Positions 46,421-54,925 of a stretch of DNA of 64,000 nt are shown in pieces. The DNA is taken from positions 62,001 through 126,000 of the forward strand of contig CALUHJ010000005.1 of the NCBI GenBank assembly GCA_944320415.1, in the 5' to 3' direction. Source of the stretch: an uncultured Bacteroidales bacterium. GTDB lineage: Bacteria; Bacteroidota; Bacteroidia; Bacteroidales; P3. How positions within the stretch are numbered: the first letter of the stretch is position 1; every line of letters begins with the position of its first letter. Below the pieces are notes generated by a model that worked only from the letters and a program-made list of their open reading frames with translations, searched no databases and was not told the DNA's origin. A program made the position numbers and the translations under genes.

Positions 46421-46444
46421 CGGCTATAGTTCTATTTGGTTAAA

Positions 46445-47968
46445 CTATTCCCATTCTATTGTAGCTGGAGGTTTGGAACTGATATCGTAACAAACTCTGT
46501 TGACACCCTTTACTCTGTTTATGATTTGATTTGACACTTCCGCCAAGAAGTCGTAAGGCAGATGAGACCAGTCGGCAGTCATTCCGTCCACCGATTCCAC
46601 TGCTCTGAGTGCCACAACTCTTTCATATGTTCTTTCATCTCCCATAACGCCCACGGATTGTATCGGGAGAAGTACGGCACCTGCCTGCCATACCTTGTCA
46701 TAAAGTTTTTCCCTTTTCAGGTTTTCTATGAAGATGGCATCAACTTCCTGCAATATTTTTACTTTTTCACCGGTTACCTCTCCCAGAATCCTTATAGCCA
46801 GTCCCGGACCGGGGAAAGGATGTCTGTTGAGCAATTCCGGTTTTAGTCCTAGACTCTTTCCCACTTTTCTTACCTCATCCTTGAACAGGGTTCTTAAAGG
46901 TTCCACTATTTTCAACTTCATGTGTTCTGGCAGTCCTCCCACATTGTGATGAGACTTTATGGTTACGCTGGGACCTTTAACGCTACAACTTTCTATCACA
47001 TCAGGATATATCGTTCCTTGAGCCAACCATTTGACGCCGTTGATTTTGTTCGCTTGGGCATCAAACACGTCTATGAACGTTTTTCCTATGGCCTTTCTTT
47101 TCTTTTCGGGATCAGTCAAACCCTTAAGAGCATCATAGAATTCGTGTTTTGCATCCACTCCGACAACATTCAACCCCATGTCCTTATAGGAAGCCAATAC
47201 ATCTTCAAATTCGTTTTTCCGAAGCAGGCCGTTGTCAACAAATATGCAATTGAGATTGTTTCCTATTGCTTTGTGCAGCAACATCGCGGCAACGGATGAG
47301 TCCACCCCTCCGCTTAAGCCAAGCACTACTTTGTCATTTGAAAGTTGTGATTTGAGGTTTGATACGGTAGTGTCTATAAATGAAGCCTCCGTCCAGTCTT
47401 GACCGCATCCACATATATCTACTACAAAATTTTTCAATAACTTCAAACCGTCCGTACTGTGATAGACCTCTGGATGAAACTGTATTGCGTAAGTCTCTTC
47501 TCCATTTACCTTGTATCCGGCATTTTCCACGTTTTCTGTCGAGCATATCAGGGTATAATCTTCCGGAAGACGAAGAATTGTGTCTCCGTGGCTCATCCAT
47601 ACCTGTGAATTAACAGGTATACCTTTAAGTAGTTTGTTTCCTGCTTCTATATGGCTTAAACGAGCTCTTCCGTATTCCCTTATTTTACTTGCGATTACCT
47701 CTCCACCGAATTTGTCTGCCATATATTGCGCTCCATAGCATATGCCCAGAACAGGAATCCTGCCTTTGAAACTCAAATCGGTCTGAGGAGCATTTTCATC
47801 CCTGACACTGCAAGGACTTCCACTAAGAATAACCCCTGCAACCTCCGGTCCTAAATCCGGTATTTTGTTGTAAGGGTGTATTTCACAGTAAACGTTCAGT
47901 TCTCTTACTTTTCTGGCAATCAGTTGCGTATATTGAGAACCGTGATCCAATATTATTATGGTCTGCAT
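46445..47968 (-). CDS. guaA: GMP synthase (glutamine-hydrolysing)
   Basis: Converts XMP to GMP with ATP and glutamine. 507 aa. N-terminal class I amidotransferase with nucleophile Cys in [12 protein letters not shown] near 77-81 and HPE in [10 protein letters not shown] near 163-168; ATP-pyrophosphatase domain with SGGVDSS near 217-223; and C-terminal dimer domain ending [23 protein letters not shown] at 47968. First gene of a long minus-strand run. Confidence 0.98.
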   Translation of the reverse strand: MQTIIILDHGSQYTQLIARKVRELNVYCEIHPYNKIPDLGPEVAGVILSGSPCSVRDENAPQTDLSFKGRIPVLGICYGAQYMADKFGGEVIASKIREYGRARLSHIEAGNKLLKGIPVNSQVWMSHGDTILRLPEDYTLICSTENVENAGYKVNGEETYAIQFHPEVYHSTDGLKLLKNFVVDICGCGQDWTEASFIDTTVSNLKSQLSNDKVVLGLSGGVDSSVAAMLLHKAIGNNLNCIFVDNGLLRKNEFEDVLASYKDMGLNVVGVDAKHEFYDALKGLTDPEKKRKAIGKTFIDVFDAQANKINGVKWLAQGTIYPDVIESCSVKGPSVTIKSHHNVGGLPEHMKLKIVEPLRTLFKDEVRKVGKSLGLKPELLNRHPFPGPGLAIRILGEVTGEKVKILQEVDAIFIENLKREKLYDKVWQAGAVLLPIQSVGVMGDERTYERVVALRAVESVDGMTADWSHLPYDFLAEVSNQIINRVKGVNRVCYDISSKPPATIEWE

Positions 47969-48019
47969 TTTATATATATTTTCTTTTATCCAAAATAACT
48001 ACTTCAAGTTTAGCGGTTT

Positions 48020-48027
48020 CAAAAGTA
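48020..48027 (-). promoter_or_regulatory. Promoter -7 element of guaA
   Basis: TACTTTTG (TAnnTTTG) on the minus strand, about 52 bp before the guaA ATG. The 244-bp gap between guaA and the WecA-like gene holds this and the opposing promoter at 48178; nothing else is seen in it. Confidence 0.55.
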
Positions 48028-48177
48028 CAAAAAAAAACCGAGATAGTTTATGTATATGCGAAATAAACTTTAATTGTCAAAGTGTTGAATAGGATTTGTC
48101 TGTGCATTTGTGATATTCAAAATTCATGATAATAAAACAGATTATTAGTTAAAAAATATTTGTTACAAGAAAAATAC

Positions 48178-48185
48178 TATCTTTG
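48178..48185 (+). promoter_or_regulatory. Promoter -7 element of the WecA-like gene
   Basis: TATCTTTG, with a TTTG at 48159-48162 (15-bp spacing, short), 27 bp before the ATG at 48213. Confidence 0.6.
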
Positions 48186-48212
48186 CAATCGTATAATGTA
48201 ATAATAATTAGT

Positions 48213-49325
48213 ATGATTTTGTCTGTATCTTTTGTAGTCGCATTTTCGATTTCTTTCTTGTGTATGCCGCCTTTCATAAGGATTATGGAGAAATACAGGA
48301 TTTTGGATAAATCCGGCGGAAGGAAAATTCACAAAGGTTATACTGCACATATGGGAGGTCTGGTTGTTTTCATGGCATTTGCATTCGCATTTGCACTTTT
48401 CGCAGCAAAAGACCCTTGTCTGACAAATATTTGGGAAATCATATCATTCATACTCTTGTTTGCATTGGTTGTCTTTATGGGAATAAGGGATGATATGAAC
48501 GATTTGTCTCCGAGGGTTAAACTTCTGATTGAAATCATAGTCGGATTCCTGTTTTGCTATATGGATATAAGGATACATGGTTTCTATGGATTGTTTGGCA
48601 TAGAAGAACTGCCGGAGTGGTTGAGCTACATATTGACTATTTCATTCATAATAGTTGTGGCAAATGCATACAATCTTATAGACGGTATAGACGGACAGGC
48701 TGGAACTCAAGCATTGTCGGTATTTTTCTTTCTTCTTCTGTATGGATTGTTCGTTGTAGGACCGGGTGTGAAGGAAACGGAATTGTTTGCAAGCTCATCA
48801 TTTTGGATTCTTGTTGATGTTTCCATGTGCGGTGCGATAATGGGTTTTTTGTTTTACAACTGGCAGCCTGCCAAAGTGTTTATGGGAGATACTGGAAGCT
48901 TGTTTGTAGGTTTTATGATAGCGATAAGACTTATTGTATCTATGGATTACAACGGTATTGAGCATAGCTCTATATTTAAAATGCCGGTAAGGAGCAACAT
49001 GCTTGTATTCGTAATGTTTTTCTTTTTGCCTCTGGCTGATACTTTGAGGGTGTTCATATCCCGTATACGCAGAGGAAAGAGTCCTTTCAGTGCAGACAAG
49101 ATACATATCCATCACTTGTTTCTCAGAACAGGTTATTCTCATCAAAAAACCGCAATAATAACAATGTCTATTCAGCTTGTCATCACAATAATTTCCATAA
49201 TTGTCGCATTATTTCTGGAGGATGTTTATTACATCGCCTATATTGCGGTAATGTGGCTTGTGTTTGTATTCGGACTACGATATTTTGTTAAAAAGAAACT
49301 GATGAAAATAAAAGAGAATTTGTAA
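48213..49325 (+). CDS. Undecaprenyl-phosphate sugar-1-phosphate transferase (WecA/MraY family)
   Basis: 370 aa, about 11 helices. Catalytic and metal residues: D93-D94 in GIRDDMNDL, the NAYNLIDGIDGQAG loop (151-164), FMGDTGSLFVG near 225-235, and the HIHHLFLR motif near 300 that marks the GlcNAc-using (WecA) rather than MurNAc-pentapeptide (MraY) branch. It attaches the first sugar phosphate of a surface polymer to undecaprenyl phosphate. The ATG at 48213 is used, as upstream frame overlaps the promoter. It ends 1 bp before the ftsE-like gene. Confidence 0.92.
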   Translation: MILSVSFVVAFSISFLCMPPFIRIMEKYRILDKSGGRKIHKGYTAHMGGLVVFMAFAFAFALFAAKDPCLTNIWEIISFILLFALVVFMGIRDDMNDLSPRVKLLIEIIVGFLFCYMDIRIHGFYGLFGIEELPEWLSYILTISFIIVVANAYNLIDGIDGQAGTQALSVFFFLLLYGLFVVGPGVKETELFASSSFWILVDVSMCGAIMGFLFYNWQPAKVFMGDTGSLFVGFMIAIRLIVSMDYNGIEHSSIFKMPVRSNMLVFVMFFFLPLADTLRVFISRIRRGKSPFSADKIHIHHLFLRTGYSHQKTAIITMSIQLVITIISIIVALFLEDVYYIAYIAVMWLVFVFGLRYFVKKKLMKIKENL

Positions 49326-49326
49326 G

Positions 49327-50001
49327 ATGGATGAGAAAAAATATGTAATAAACTTTGAAGGTGTCGATTTGGCTTTCGACCAGCCCGTTCTGTCGGACAT
49401 AAACTTTACATTGGAAAAAGGAGAATTCGTTTACCTTATAGGCAAGACCGGTTCCGGCAAGAGTTCTTTGCTGAAGTCCGTTTATGCCGATGTTCCGATT
49501 GAAAAAGGAACAGCTGTGGTTTGCGGATTCGACCTTAGAAAAATAAAAAGAAGGCAAATACCCATGTTGAGACGGAAGCTGGGTATCATTTTTCAGGATT
49601 TCCAACTGTTGAAAGACCGTTCGGTCTATGACAACCTTGCATTTGTGTTGAAGGCAACGGGATGGAGAGACAGAAAGGCGATGAGGACGAGGATATTGCA
49701 GGCATTGGATGATGTGGGACTGCTTATGAAGGCGGAGGAACAGGCTTGTGATTTGAGCGAAGGAGAGATGCAGAGAGTTGCAATAGCAAGAGCGGTGGTG
49801 AACAATCCGGAATTGATACTGGCGGACGAACCTACCGGAAATCTTGATCCAATAACAAGTGAAGAAATCGTAATGCTGTTGAAACATATAAACGAAAAAC
49901 ACGGCACGAGTGTGCTTATGGCAACGCACGATTACATAGTGATAGACAAATGCCGCGCAAAGGTGATTGCTTGTGAGGACGGAAAGATAATAGTCAGTTG
50001 A
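49327..50001 (+). CDS. ftsE: FtsE-like ABC transporter ATPase
   Basis: 224 aa. Walker A GKTGSGKSS at 39-47, Q-loop FQDFQLL near 87, signature LSEGEMQRVAIAR near 143-155 (second position Glu where LSGGE is usual), Walker B LILADEPTGNLD and switch His in ATHD. In the FtsEX complex the ATPase drives peptidoglycan hydrolases through membrane protein FtsX, but no ftsX gene is adjacent. It is 1 bp after the WecA-like gene, so it is translationally coupled to polysaccharide initiation. LolD-type ATPase is the alternative. Confidence 0.85.
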   Translation: MDEKKYVINFEGVDLAFDQPVLSDINFTLEKGEFVYLIGKTGSGKSSLLKSVYADVPIEKGTAVVCGFDLRKIKRRQIPMLRRKLGIIFQDFQLLKDRSVYDNLAFVLKATGWRDRKAMRTRILQALDDVGLLMKAEEQACDLSEGEMQRVAIARAVVNNPELILADEPTGNLDPITSEEIVMLLKHINEKHGTSVLMATHDYIVIDKCRAKVIACEDGKIIVS

Positions 50002-50006
50002 AGGCT

Positions 50007-50882
50007 TTAGCAGGATTCGACATAAATTCCCAATTTGTACAAATCCAAAATGTACAGGTTGGGATTTTTGCTTTTCAGACAGTAAAGCATGAAAGGTTTG
50101 AATATTCTGAATACCACCCTGTATAATCCGCATAAATGCAAACGTTTCAAATACGAAGCCGCCTTGACAAGCCTTATTCGGTTCAAGTCTATCTTGTGTC
50201 CGTATTTGTCATATATCGTCTTAAGGTTTCTTGTGGCGCTTTCAATATCCGAGATAAACTTGTCGAACGGTTTTAATCCGAGATGTACTACGGGATTGTC
50301 TATGTGTTTAATCTTTACGTTGTGTTCTTTCAGCATTATGTCGAAAAGAGTGTCCTCATGACCGTAGGTTTTCAGTTCCACATCAAAGCCAGTATCTGAA
50401 AAGACCTGCTTTCTTATCATGAAATTATTGGAGGTGAAACATGCGGTGTTCCCTTTCTTCGCATTGCTCTCGCGAATTGAGCCGTTCTTCCAGTGCAATA
50501 TGCATTTTCTGTCCACGAATTCCTTTTGACAATATTCCGTCCCGCCGCAAACGACATCGTACTTGCCCATGAAACAACAATAGTTCTTGAGAAAACATCT
50601 GTTGTTTATTCCGCTGTCTCCGTCAAGAAAAACCAGATAATCTCCCTTGGCTTTTTCAGCCATATAGTTTCTTATCTTGGCACGTCCGTAGTTTTGCGGC
50701 AACTCTTCGTAATATACGCCGCTCCATTGTCTTATTACCCTGTTGGCCTTGTCAGGATGGGGGGAATGATCGTCAACCACAAGAATCTCAAAGTCAAATC
50801 CGAGTTCCTCTGCTTGAGCGTGCAATTCGCTCACAAGCTGTACACAGTTCTCATTGTACACAGGAATCAAAACGGATATCAT
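50007..50882 (-). CDS. Family 2 glycosyltransferase
   Basis: 291 aa, GT-A fold: SVLIPVYNEN at the start, VVDDHSPH, FLDGDSGINN (the DxD-type metal site) and GHEDTLFDIML. The start is the ATG at 50882, which overlaps the upstream gene's stop as ATGA; longer in-frame starts lie inside that gene. It ends 6 bp from the convergent ftsE. Transfers a sugar from a nucleotide donor, presumably onto a surface glycan; specificity unknown. Confidence 0.92.
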   Translation of the reverse strand: MISVLIPVYNENCVQLVSELHAQAEELGFDFEILVVDDHSPHPDKANRVIRQWSGVYYEELPQNYGRAKIRNYMAEKAKGDYLVFLDGDSGINNRCFLKNYCCFMGKYDVVCGGTEYCQKEFVDRKCILHWKNGSIRESNAKKGNTACFTSNNFMIRKQVFSDTGFDVELKTYGHEDTLFDIMLKEHNVKIKHIDNPVVHLGLKPFDKFISDIESATRNLKTIYDKYGHKIDLNRIRLVKAASYLKRLHLCGLYRVVFRIFKPFMLYCLKSKNPNLYILDLYKLGIYVESC

Positions 50883-51991
50883 CTTTCCTGCAATATTCTG
50901 TCTATCAGTCCGAAAATTTTCTTTTCCTCTTTCTGCCATGTCAAATCCTCCGAAGCCGAACGACAATTTTCGGCATAACGGTTCAATTTCTCATTGTCCG
51001 AAATCAGCTCGTTTATCTGCATGCTCAAATCCTTCGAATCGTATGAACGGATAAATTCTCCCGTTTCGTATTTCTCGATTATCGGTTTTATTTCCCGAAG
51101 GGGAGAAGCCAGAACAGGAACCGAACAATGAATGTATTCGAAAATCTTGTTTGGCAGACTTACGGCATAATTCATGTTGGTATCCTTGTCTATCGATATT
51201 CCGAGTTTTGCCTTTTCTGTAAGACTCATCATTTCCTCAAACGGTAACCTGCCAAAAAAACGTATCCTGTCTCCAAGTCCTTTCTTTTCGACATGTCTTT
51301 CCAGCTTTGTCTTTATGTCGCCCTTTCCGACAATGTACAGTTTGGCATTTACCCACCTGAAAGCCTCACACAGTTCCTCGAGACCTCTTTCCACATTAAC
51401 CGCTCCCTGCCATACGACAATATCTTCCTTTTTTTCCGCCGGTATGAACGCATTCTGCCTTTTACGTTTCAACGGCATGTTCCTAATCACAACAGCCTCC
51501 ACTCCGTATCGGTCTTTGAAATATTCCTTTATGGGATTGCATACGGTGACGACGTATCTCAATCTGCTTACACATGATTTCTCTATTTTCGTCCATACCT
51601 TTTGTGCGAACGGATTGTTTTTCAATTCCGGCACTTGGGTGAAATGCTCGTGCGAATCGAAAATCAAAGGTTTGTGCTTTATGCGTGAAACAAGAAAATT
51701 GGCCAAAAGGGTATCCAAATCGTTGGCCCAAAGAATGTCTTGTCTTGAAAACAACAGTCTGAAAAAAAGTCTGACGTTCAGTTCCGCATAATACAAGGCG
51801 TTTTTTCTGAAAAACACCTTTATTCTTCCGCACTTGTACGGACGCTGATTCAGAATAGGAGAGTCCTTTGTCCTTTTGCCAATAAGCCTGACCTCAAGAC
51901 CGTATTCCAACAAAGAGCGACAGGTCTTGTCAACCCTGTTGTCACACAGTAAATCGTTGCTTACGCTGACATCTATGCGGACTTCTCCCAT
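50879..51991 (-). CDS. Family 4 glycosyltransferase
   Basis: 370 aa, GT-B fold. N-terminal domain with ILWANDLDTLLANFL and IFDSHEHF; C-terminal donor domain with VVWQGAVNVERGLEEL, LYIVGKGD, IRFFGRLPFEEMM and SLPNKIFEYIHCSVPVLAS, whose E is the donor-binding glutamate of the GT4 EX7E region. It overlaps the GT2 gene by 4 bp, so the two act in the same pathway. No membrane segment. Confidence 0.92.
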   Translation of the reverse strand: MGEVRIDVSVSNDLLCDNRVDKTCRSLLEYGLEVRLIGKRTKDSPILNQRPYKCGRIKVFFRKNALYYAELNVRLFFRLLFSRQDILWANDLDTLLANFLVSRIKHKPLIFDSHEHFTQVPELKNNPFAQKVWTKIEKSCVSRLRYVVTVCNPIKEYFKDRYGVEAVVIRNMPLKRKRQNAFIPAEKKEDIVVWQGAVNVERGLEELCEAFRWVNAKLYIVGKGDIKTKLERHVEKKGLGDRIRFFGRLPFEEMMSLTEKAKLGISIDKDTNMNYAVSLPNKIFEYIHCSVPVLASPLREIKPIIEKYETGEFIRSYDSKDLSMQINELISDNEKLNRYAENCRSASEDLTWQKEEKKIFGLIDRILQER

Positions 51992-52057
51992 ATCATTCTA
52001 ATAACCCATATCAAACGAAAAGCGTGAAAAAAATATTGTTTTGGTTTATGGAAATGA

Positions 52058-52150
52058 AATTTGATTCCGTTTTTCTGTGTTCAGAAAAGAAAAAAACGGA
52101 TTCAGAATTCAATTTTTTCTTTTCTGAATCCGATAAAACGGAATCAAAAT
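52058..52150. repeat. 21-bp-period repeat array, locus I
   Basis: Cores at 52058 (AATTTGATT), 52079 (GTTCAGAAA), 52100 (ATTCAGAAT), 52121 (TTTCTGAAT) and 52142 (AATCAAAAT), exact 21-bp steps, with inverted outer cores. It lies in the 356-bp gap between the GT4 gene and the M28 peptidase gene; the rest of that gap is a terminator, a tRNA and its promoter. Confidence 0.92.
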
Positions 52151-52190
52151 AAAAAGGGAGCGTAAGCCTTAAACAGAACTACGCTCCCTT
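52151..52190 (-). terminator. Terminator after the CAU tRNA
   Basis: On the minus strand AAGGGAGCGTA (52190-52180) pairs with TACGCTCCCTT (52164-52154) and is followed by T residues. Confidence 0.88.
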
Positions 52191-52194
52191 AAAG

Positions 52195-52268
52195 TGGTCC
52201 CACATGGGCTCGAACCATGGACCCCCTGATTATGAGTCAGGTGCTCTAACCAACTGAGCTATGGGACC
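52195..52268 (-). tRNA. tRNA with CAU anticodon (elongator Met or Ile2)
   Basis: 74-nt cloverleaf: acceptor GGTCCCA/TGGGACC with discriminator A, D-arm AGCTCAGTTGGTTAGAGC, anticodon stem CCTGA/TCAGG around CTCATAA, T-arm CATGGTTCGAGCCCATG. Not the initiator, since the anticodon stem lacks the three G-C pairs. The acceptor has C4-G69 and C5-G68, reported for TilS substrates (tRNA-Ile2), so Ile2 is possible although automatic annotation would say Met. No CCA encoded. Confidence 0.9.
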
Positions 52269-52298
52269 TTTTCAGTAATTACCCCCTGAAAACGTGTG

Positions 52299-52329
52299 CA
52301 AAGATAGACCTTTCTTTGAAACTGACAAA
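52299..52329 (-). promoter_or_regulatory. Promoter of the CAU tRNA
   Basis: On the minus strand TTTG (complement of 52326-52329), exactly 19 bp, then TATCTTTG (52306-52299): full consensus, 30 bp before the tRNA. Confidence 0.9.
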
Positions 52330-52347
52330 AAAAAACAGACATTTTTT

Positions 52348-53583
52348 TTAGTGATGGACTATTATTTTTTTCGTAATTGCTTGAGAATTACTTTCCAATC
52401 TCAAAAAATAAATTCCGTTTTCAACTCCGTTCAAATCGATTTCCATTTTTGTCTGGCCTTTTTTGTTTGCACTGTACAGAATCATTTTCCCTTCTGCGGA
52501 GTACAAAGAAAGGGTGCAGCCGTCTTCAAAATACGGCAAGCGGCAATGCAGCGTGCCGGAGACCGGATTGGGATATGCCTCGAATGAATCCTTGGCGGAA
52601 GACGAAGCTGTTTCATTCAGGGATACCTCTACGTAATTGTTGTTTACAGCAGTCTCATAGACGAGTGCCAAAGCCAGTTTGGTTATCTCCTTCATGTAGT
52701 CGAAGTCCAGCGTTTCCACAATATCCCTTTCGGTATGGTAGTGCGGCGTGAATTCATGTTCACTCAAGAAAACGGCCCTTACACTGTAACAGTTGAATAT
52801 ATAGGAATCGGACGCGTTGTTGTTCTCGTATGTCTCCATCGGCAAGAGAGAGGTGTACAATCCGCAATAATCGACCGCCATTTGTGTCAGTTCTTCGCTT
52901 CCGTCATATTTTATGATATTTACCTTGCGTGCTTGCGGATTAAGTTCCGTATTGTAGCCTACCATGTCAAGATTTATAATTCCTCCTATGAATTCCTTCC
53001 ATTGCGGATTGGCTGTCTTGGTTATTCTGTCATTGCTTCCTTTCAATCCCTGCTCTTCAGCCGCGAAAAAATCCACAACCAAAGTCTTTATAGGACTAAC
53101 GGCATTGTCGGAAAAGATTCTTGCTATCTCCAAAACGGCAGCAACACCGCTGGCATTGTCATCCGCTCCGGGAGCAACAAAAAAATAATTCTCGAAGCCC
53201 TCCTTAAACGACACGGCATCGTAATGTGCACTCAAATGAATCGTGGTATCCTCAGTCCACATTCCCTCTTTTTTCCCAACGACATTGTACTGCCATCCGC
53301 TGTTCATTATTCCAGATGAATAAGGATACTCCATTTCCAAATAAAACGAGTCCAAAACCACGTTGAAACCGTATGATTCCAGTCTCGACTTCAAATATTC
53401 GGCTATGTCTTTTCTGTTTTCATTGAACGCATATCTGGAACCGAACCCTTCCAATGCCTCTACATTCGCTCTTAAGCTGTCCGCATTGATTTGTGAACAA
53501 AGCGCAACGATTTCGTCCTGTTGCGCATCCACCTTGAAACAGAAAAAGAAAAGACAAAGCAGGACTATAAGAAACCTTTTCAT
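52348..53583 (-). CDS. Secreted M28 family metallopeptidase with T9SS type A sorting domain
   Basis: 411 aa, signal peptide 1 to about 20. Two-zinc aminopeptidase fold: HYDAVS (first H and its Asp partner), GADDNASGVAA (bridging D), AAEEQG (catalytic and ligand Glu), NLDMVGYN (D) and YHTERD (last His). The C-terminus has AYPNPVSGTL and IDLNGVENGIYFLRL, a type A sorting domain. It overlaps tilS by 4 bp (ATGA), so it is translated from the DPP4-tilS-M28 message. Probably an aminopeptidase or glutaminyl cyclase-like enzyme acting outside the cell. Confidence 0.93.
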   Translation of the reverse strand: MKRFLIVLLCLFFFCFKVDAQQDEIVALCSQINADSLRANVEALEGFGSRYAFNENRKDIAEYLKSRLESYGFNVVLDSFYLEMEYPYSSGIMNSGWQYNVVGKKEGMWTEDTTIHLSAHYDAVSFKEGFENYFFVAPGADDNASGVAAVLEIARIFSDNAVSPIKTLVVDFFAAEEQGLKGSNDRITKTANPQWKEFIGGIINLDMVGYNTELNPQARKVNIIKYDGSEELTQMAVDYCGLYTSLLPMETYENNNASDSYIFNCYSVRAVFLSEHEFTPHYHTERDIVETLDFDYMKEITKLALALVYETAVNNNYVEVSLNETASSSAKDSFEAYPNPVSGTLHCRLPYFEDGCTLSLYSAEGKMILYSANKKGQTKMEIDLNGVENGIYFLRLESNSQAITKKIIVHH

Positions 53584-54905
53584 AAAACCTCTATTTTCAA
53601 TATCGTTTCCGTTTTTGGATTTATCTTGTATCTGTCGTCTATTCTACGGCCTACGACCCATACTATTTGGTCTCCGCTACACAAAAGCCATTGGTTTTCC
53701 TTGTCTATGAGGGAATATTTGTTCGAAGTGAAAAAATCACTCAGTTTTTTCTCCTTTTTCATACCGAAAGGTATGAAACTGTCGCCTTTTTTCCATTTTC
53801 TCAAAATCAAGGGAAAGTGCAAACGCCCCGCATCCAGCATGGCAACATTCCTGTCTTTGGATATGCTGACGAACTTTAAATCCTTAAGCAAATCAATCTG
53901 CATTTTAACAGGATAAGACGTGGAAGTCTGATTCTCGCAAATCATATATTCTTCCGCTTCGTCCGTTGTGTTGACAGGACAGATTATAAGATATTCCCTG
54001 TCTTTTACCAGACGGAAATCCTTTGCAAAGAACTGTTTGCCGGAGCTTTCATCCAAAGAGTTCGCAATGTCGTTTATGTTGGTTTCATTGAAACCATATT
54101 CGGAAAGTATTTCGTAAAGGAATATCCTGAGCGGATTCAAACGCTTCAGTTTTTCTATGCTTATCCTTGAGATTATACCGTCTTTTTCCAGTAAAGACGT
54201 TTTGACTCTCTCAACCACTTCACGGAACACGACCTCTGTATCACGCAGACGCTCAATGTCTTTTCTTATTATGTTGTCAAAATTTGGGGAGAGTTCCTTA
54301 AGCAAGGGGATGAGTTGGAGTCTTATCCTGTTGCGCATGAACTTGGTCTGACTGTTTGTGGAATCCTCAACGAAACTAATGTCATTCCGTTTGGCATAAT
54401 CCGCAATTCTTTCTCTTGTCGCAAAAAGAAGCGGACGTACTGTGCGGTTTGTCTTGGGCAATATTCCGTGCAGTCCCGCAATACCTGTTCCTCTTATGAG
54501 ATTTATGAAAAATGTCTCGGTGGAATCATCTGAATGATGTGCCGTAGCCAGACGGTCGAAACCGTACTCGTTCATAAGTTTGTCAAACCAGTTGTAGCGT
54601 AATTCTCTGGCTGCCATTTCAAGGGATATTCCTTTTTGTTTCATGTATGAGTTGGTGTCAAATTCGGTGACAAACAACTCAATATTGTTCTTTTCGGCCC
54701 ACTCTCTGACGAATTGTTCATCCCTGTTACTCTCTTCACCTCTTAGATGGAAATTACAGTGAGCCAACGAGAAGGTGAATCCAGAGCGTTTCATCAAATC
54801 GGATAAAACAACAGAGTCCACGCCTCCGCTAATGGCAACAAGGACTCTGTTGTTTCTGTCGAAAAGATTGTATTCCTCGATAAAAGATTCAAAATCCTTT
54901 AACAT
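53580..54905 (-). CDS. tilS: tRNA(Ile)-lysidine synthase TilS
   Basis: 441 aa. Converts C34 of tRNA-Ile(CAU) to lysidine so it reads AUA. The PP-loop SGGVDSVVL is at about 27-35, with AHCNFHLRGEESNRDEQFVRE, GISLEMAARELRYNWF, ATAHHSDDSTETFFINLIRGTG and the C-terminal substrate domain (LRKWKKGDSFIPFGMK). The ATG at 54905 is chosen over a TTG one codon earlier. It sits between two secreted peptidase genes, 20 bp after DPP4 and overlapping M28 by 4 bp. Confidence 0.97.
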   Translation of the reverse strand: MLKDFESFIEEYNLFDRNNRVLVAISGGVDSVVLSDLMKRSGFTFSLAHCNFHLRGEESNRDEQFVREWAEKNNIELFVTEFDTNSYMKQKGISLEMAARELRYNWFDKLMNEYGFDRLATAHHSDDSTETFFINLIRGTGIAGLHGILPKTNRTVRPLLFATRERIADYAKRNDISFVEDSTNSQTKFMRNRIRLQLIPLLKELSPNFDNIIRKDIERLRDTEVVFREVVERVKTSLLEKDGIISRISIEKLKRLNPLRIFLYEILSEYGFNETNINDIANSLDESSGKQFFAKDFRLVKDREYLIICPVNTTDEAEEYMICENQTSTSYPVKMQIDLLKDLKFVSISKDRNVAMLDAGRLHFPLILRKWKKGDSFIPFGMKKEKKLSDFFTSNKYSLIDKENQWLLCSGDQIVWVVGRRIDDRYKINPKTETILKIEVL

Positions 54906-54925
54906 CAAAACTTACTCTTTCAATC

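Noticed and set aside
47969..48212. Small RNA or riboswitch upstream of guaA
   Set aside because: A purine riboswitch was considered because of guaA, but the conserved core elements are absent; only two opposing promoters are visible.
50882..50966. Longer N-terminus for the GT2 protein
   Set aside because: It lies within the GT4 gene. The ATGA overlap at 50879-50882 is the typical coupled start and gives the SVLIPVYNE family beginning.
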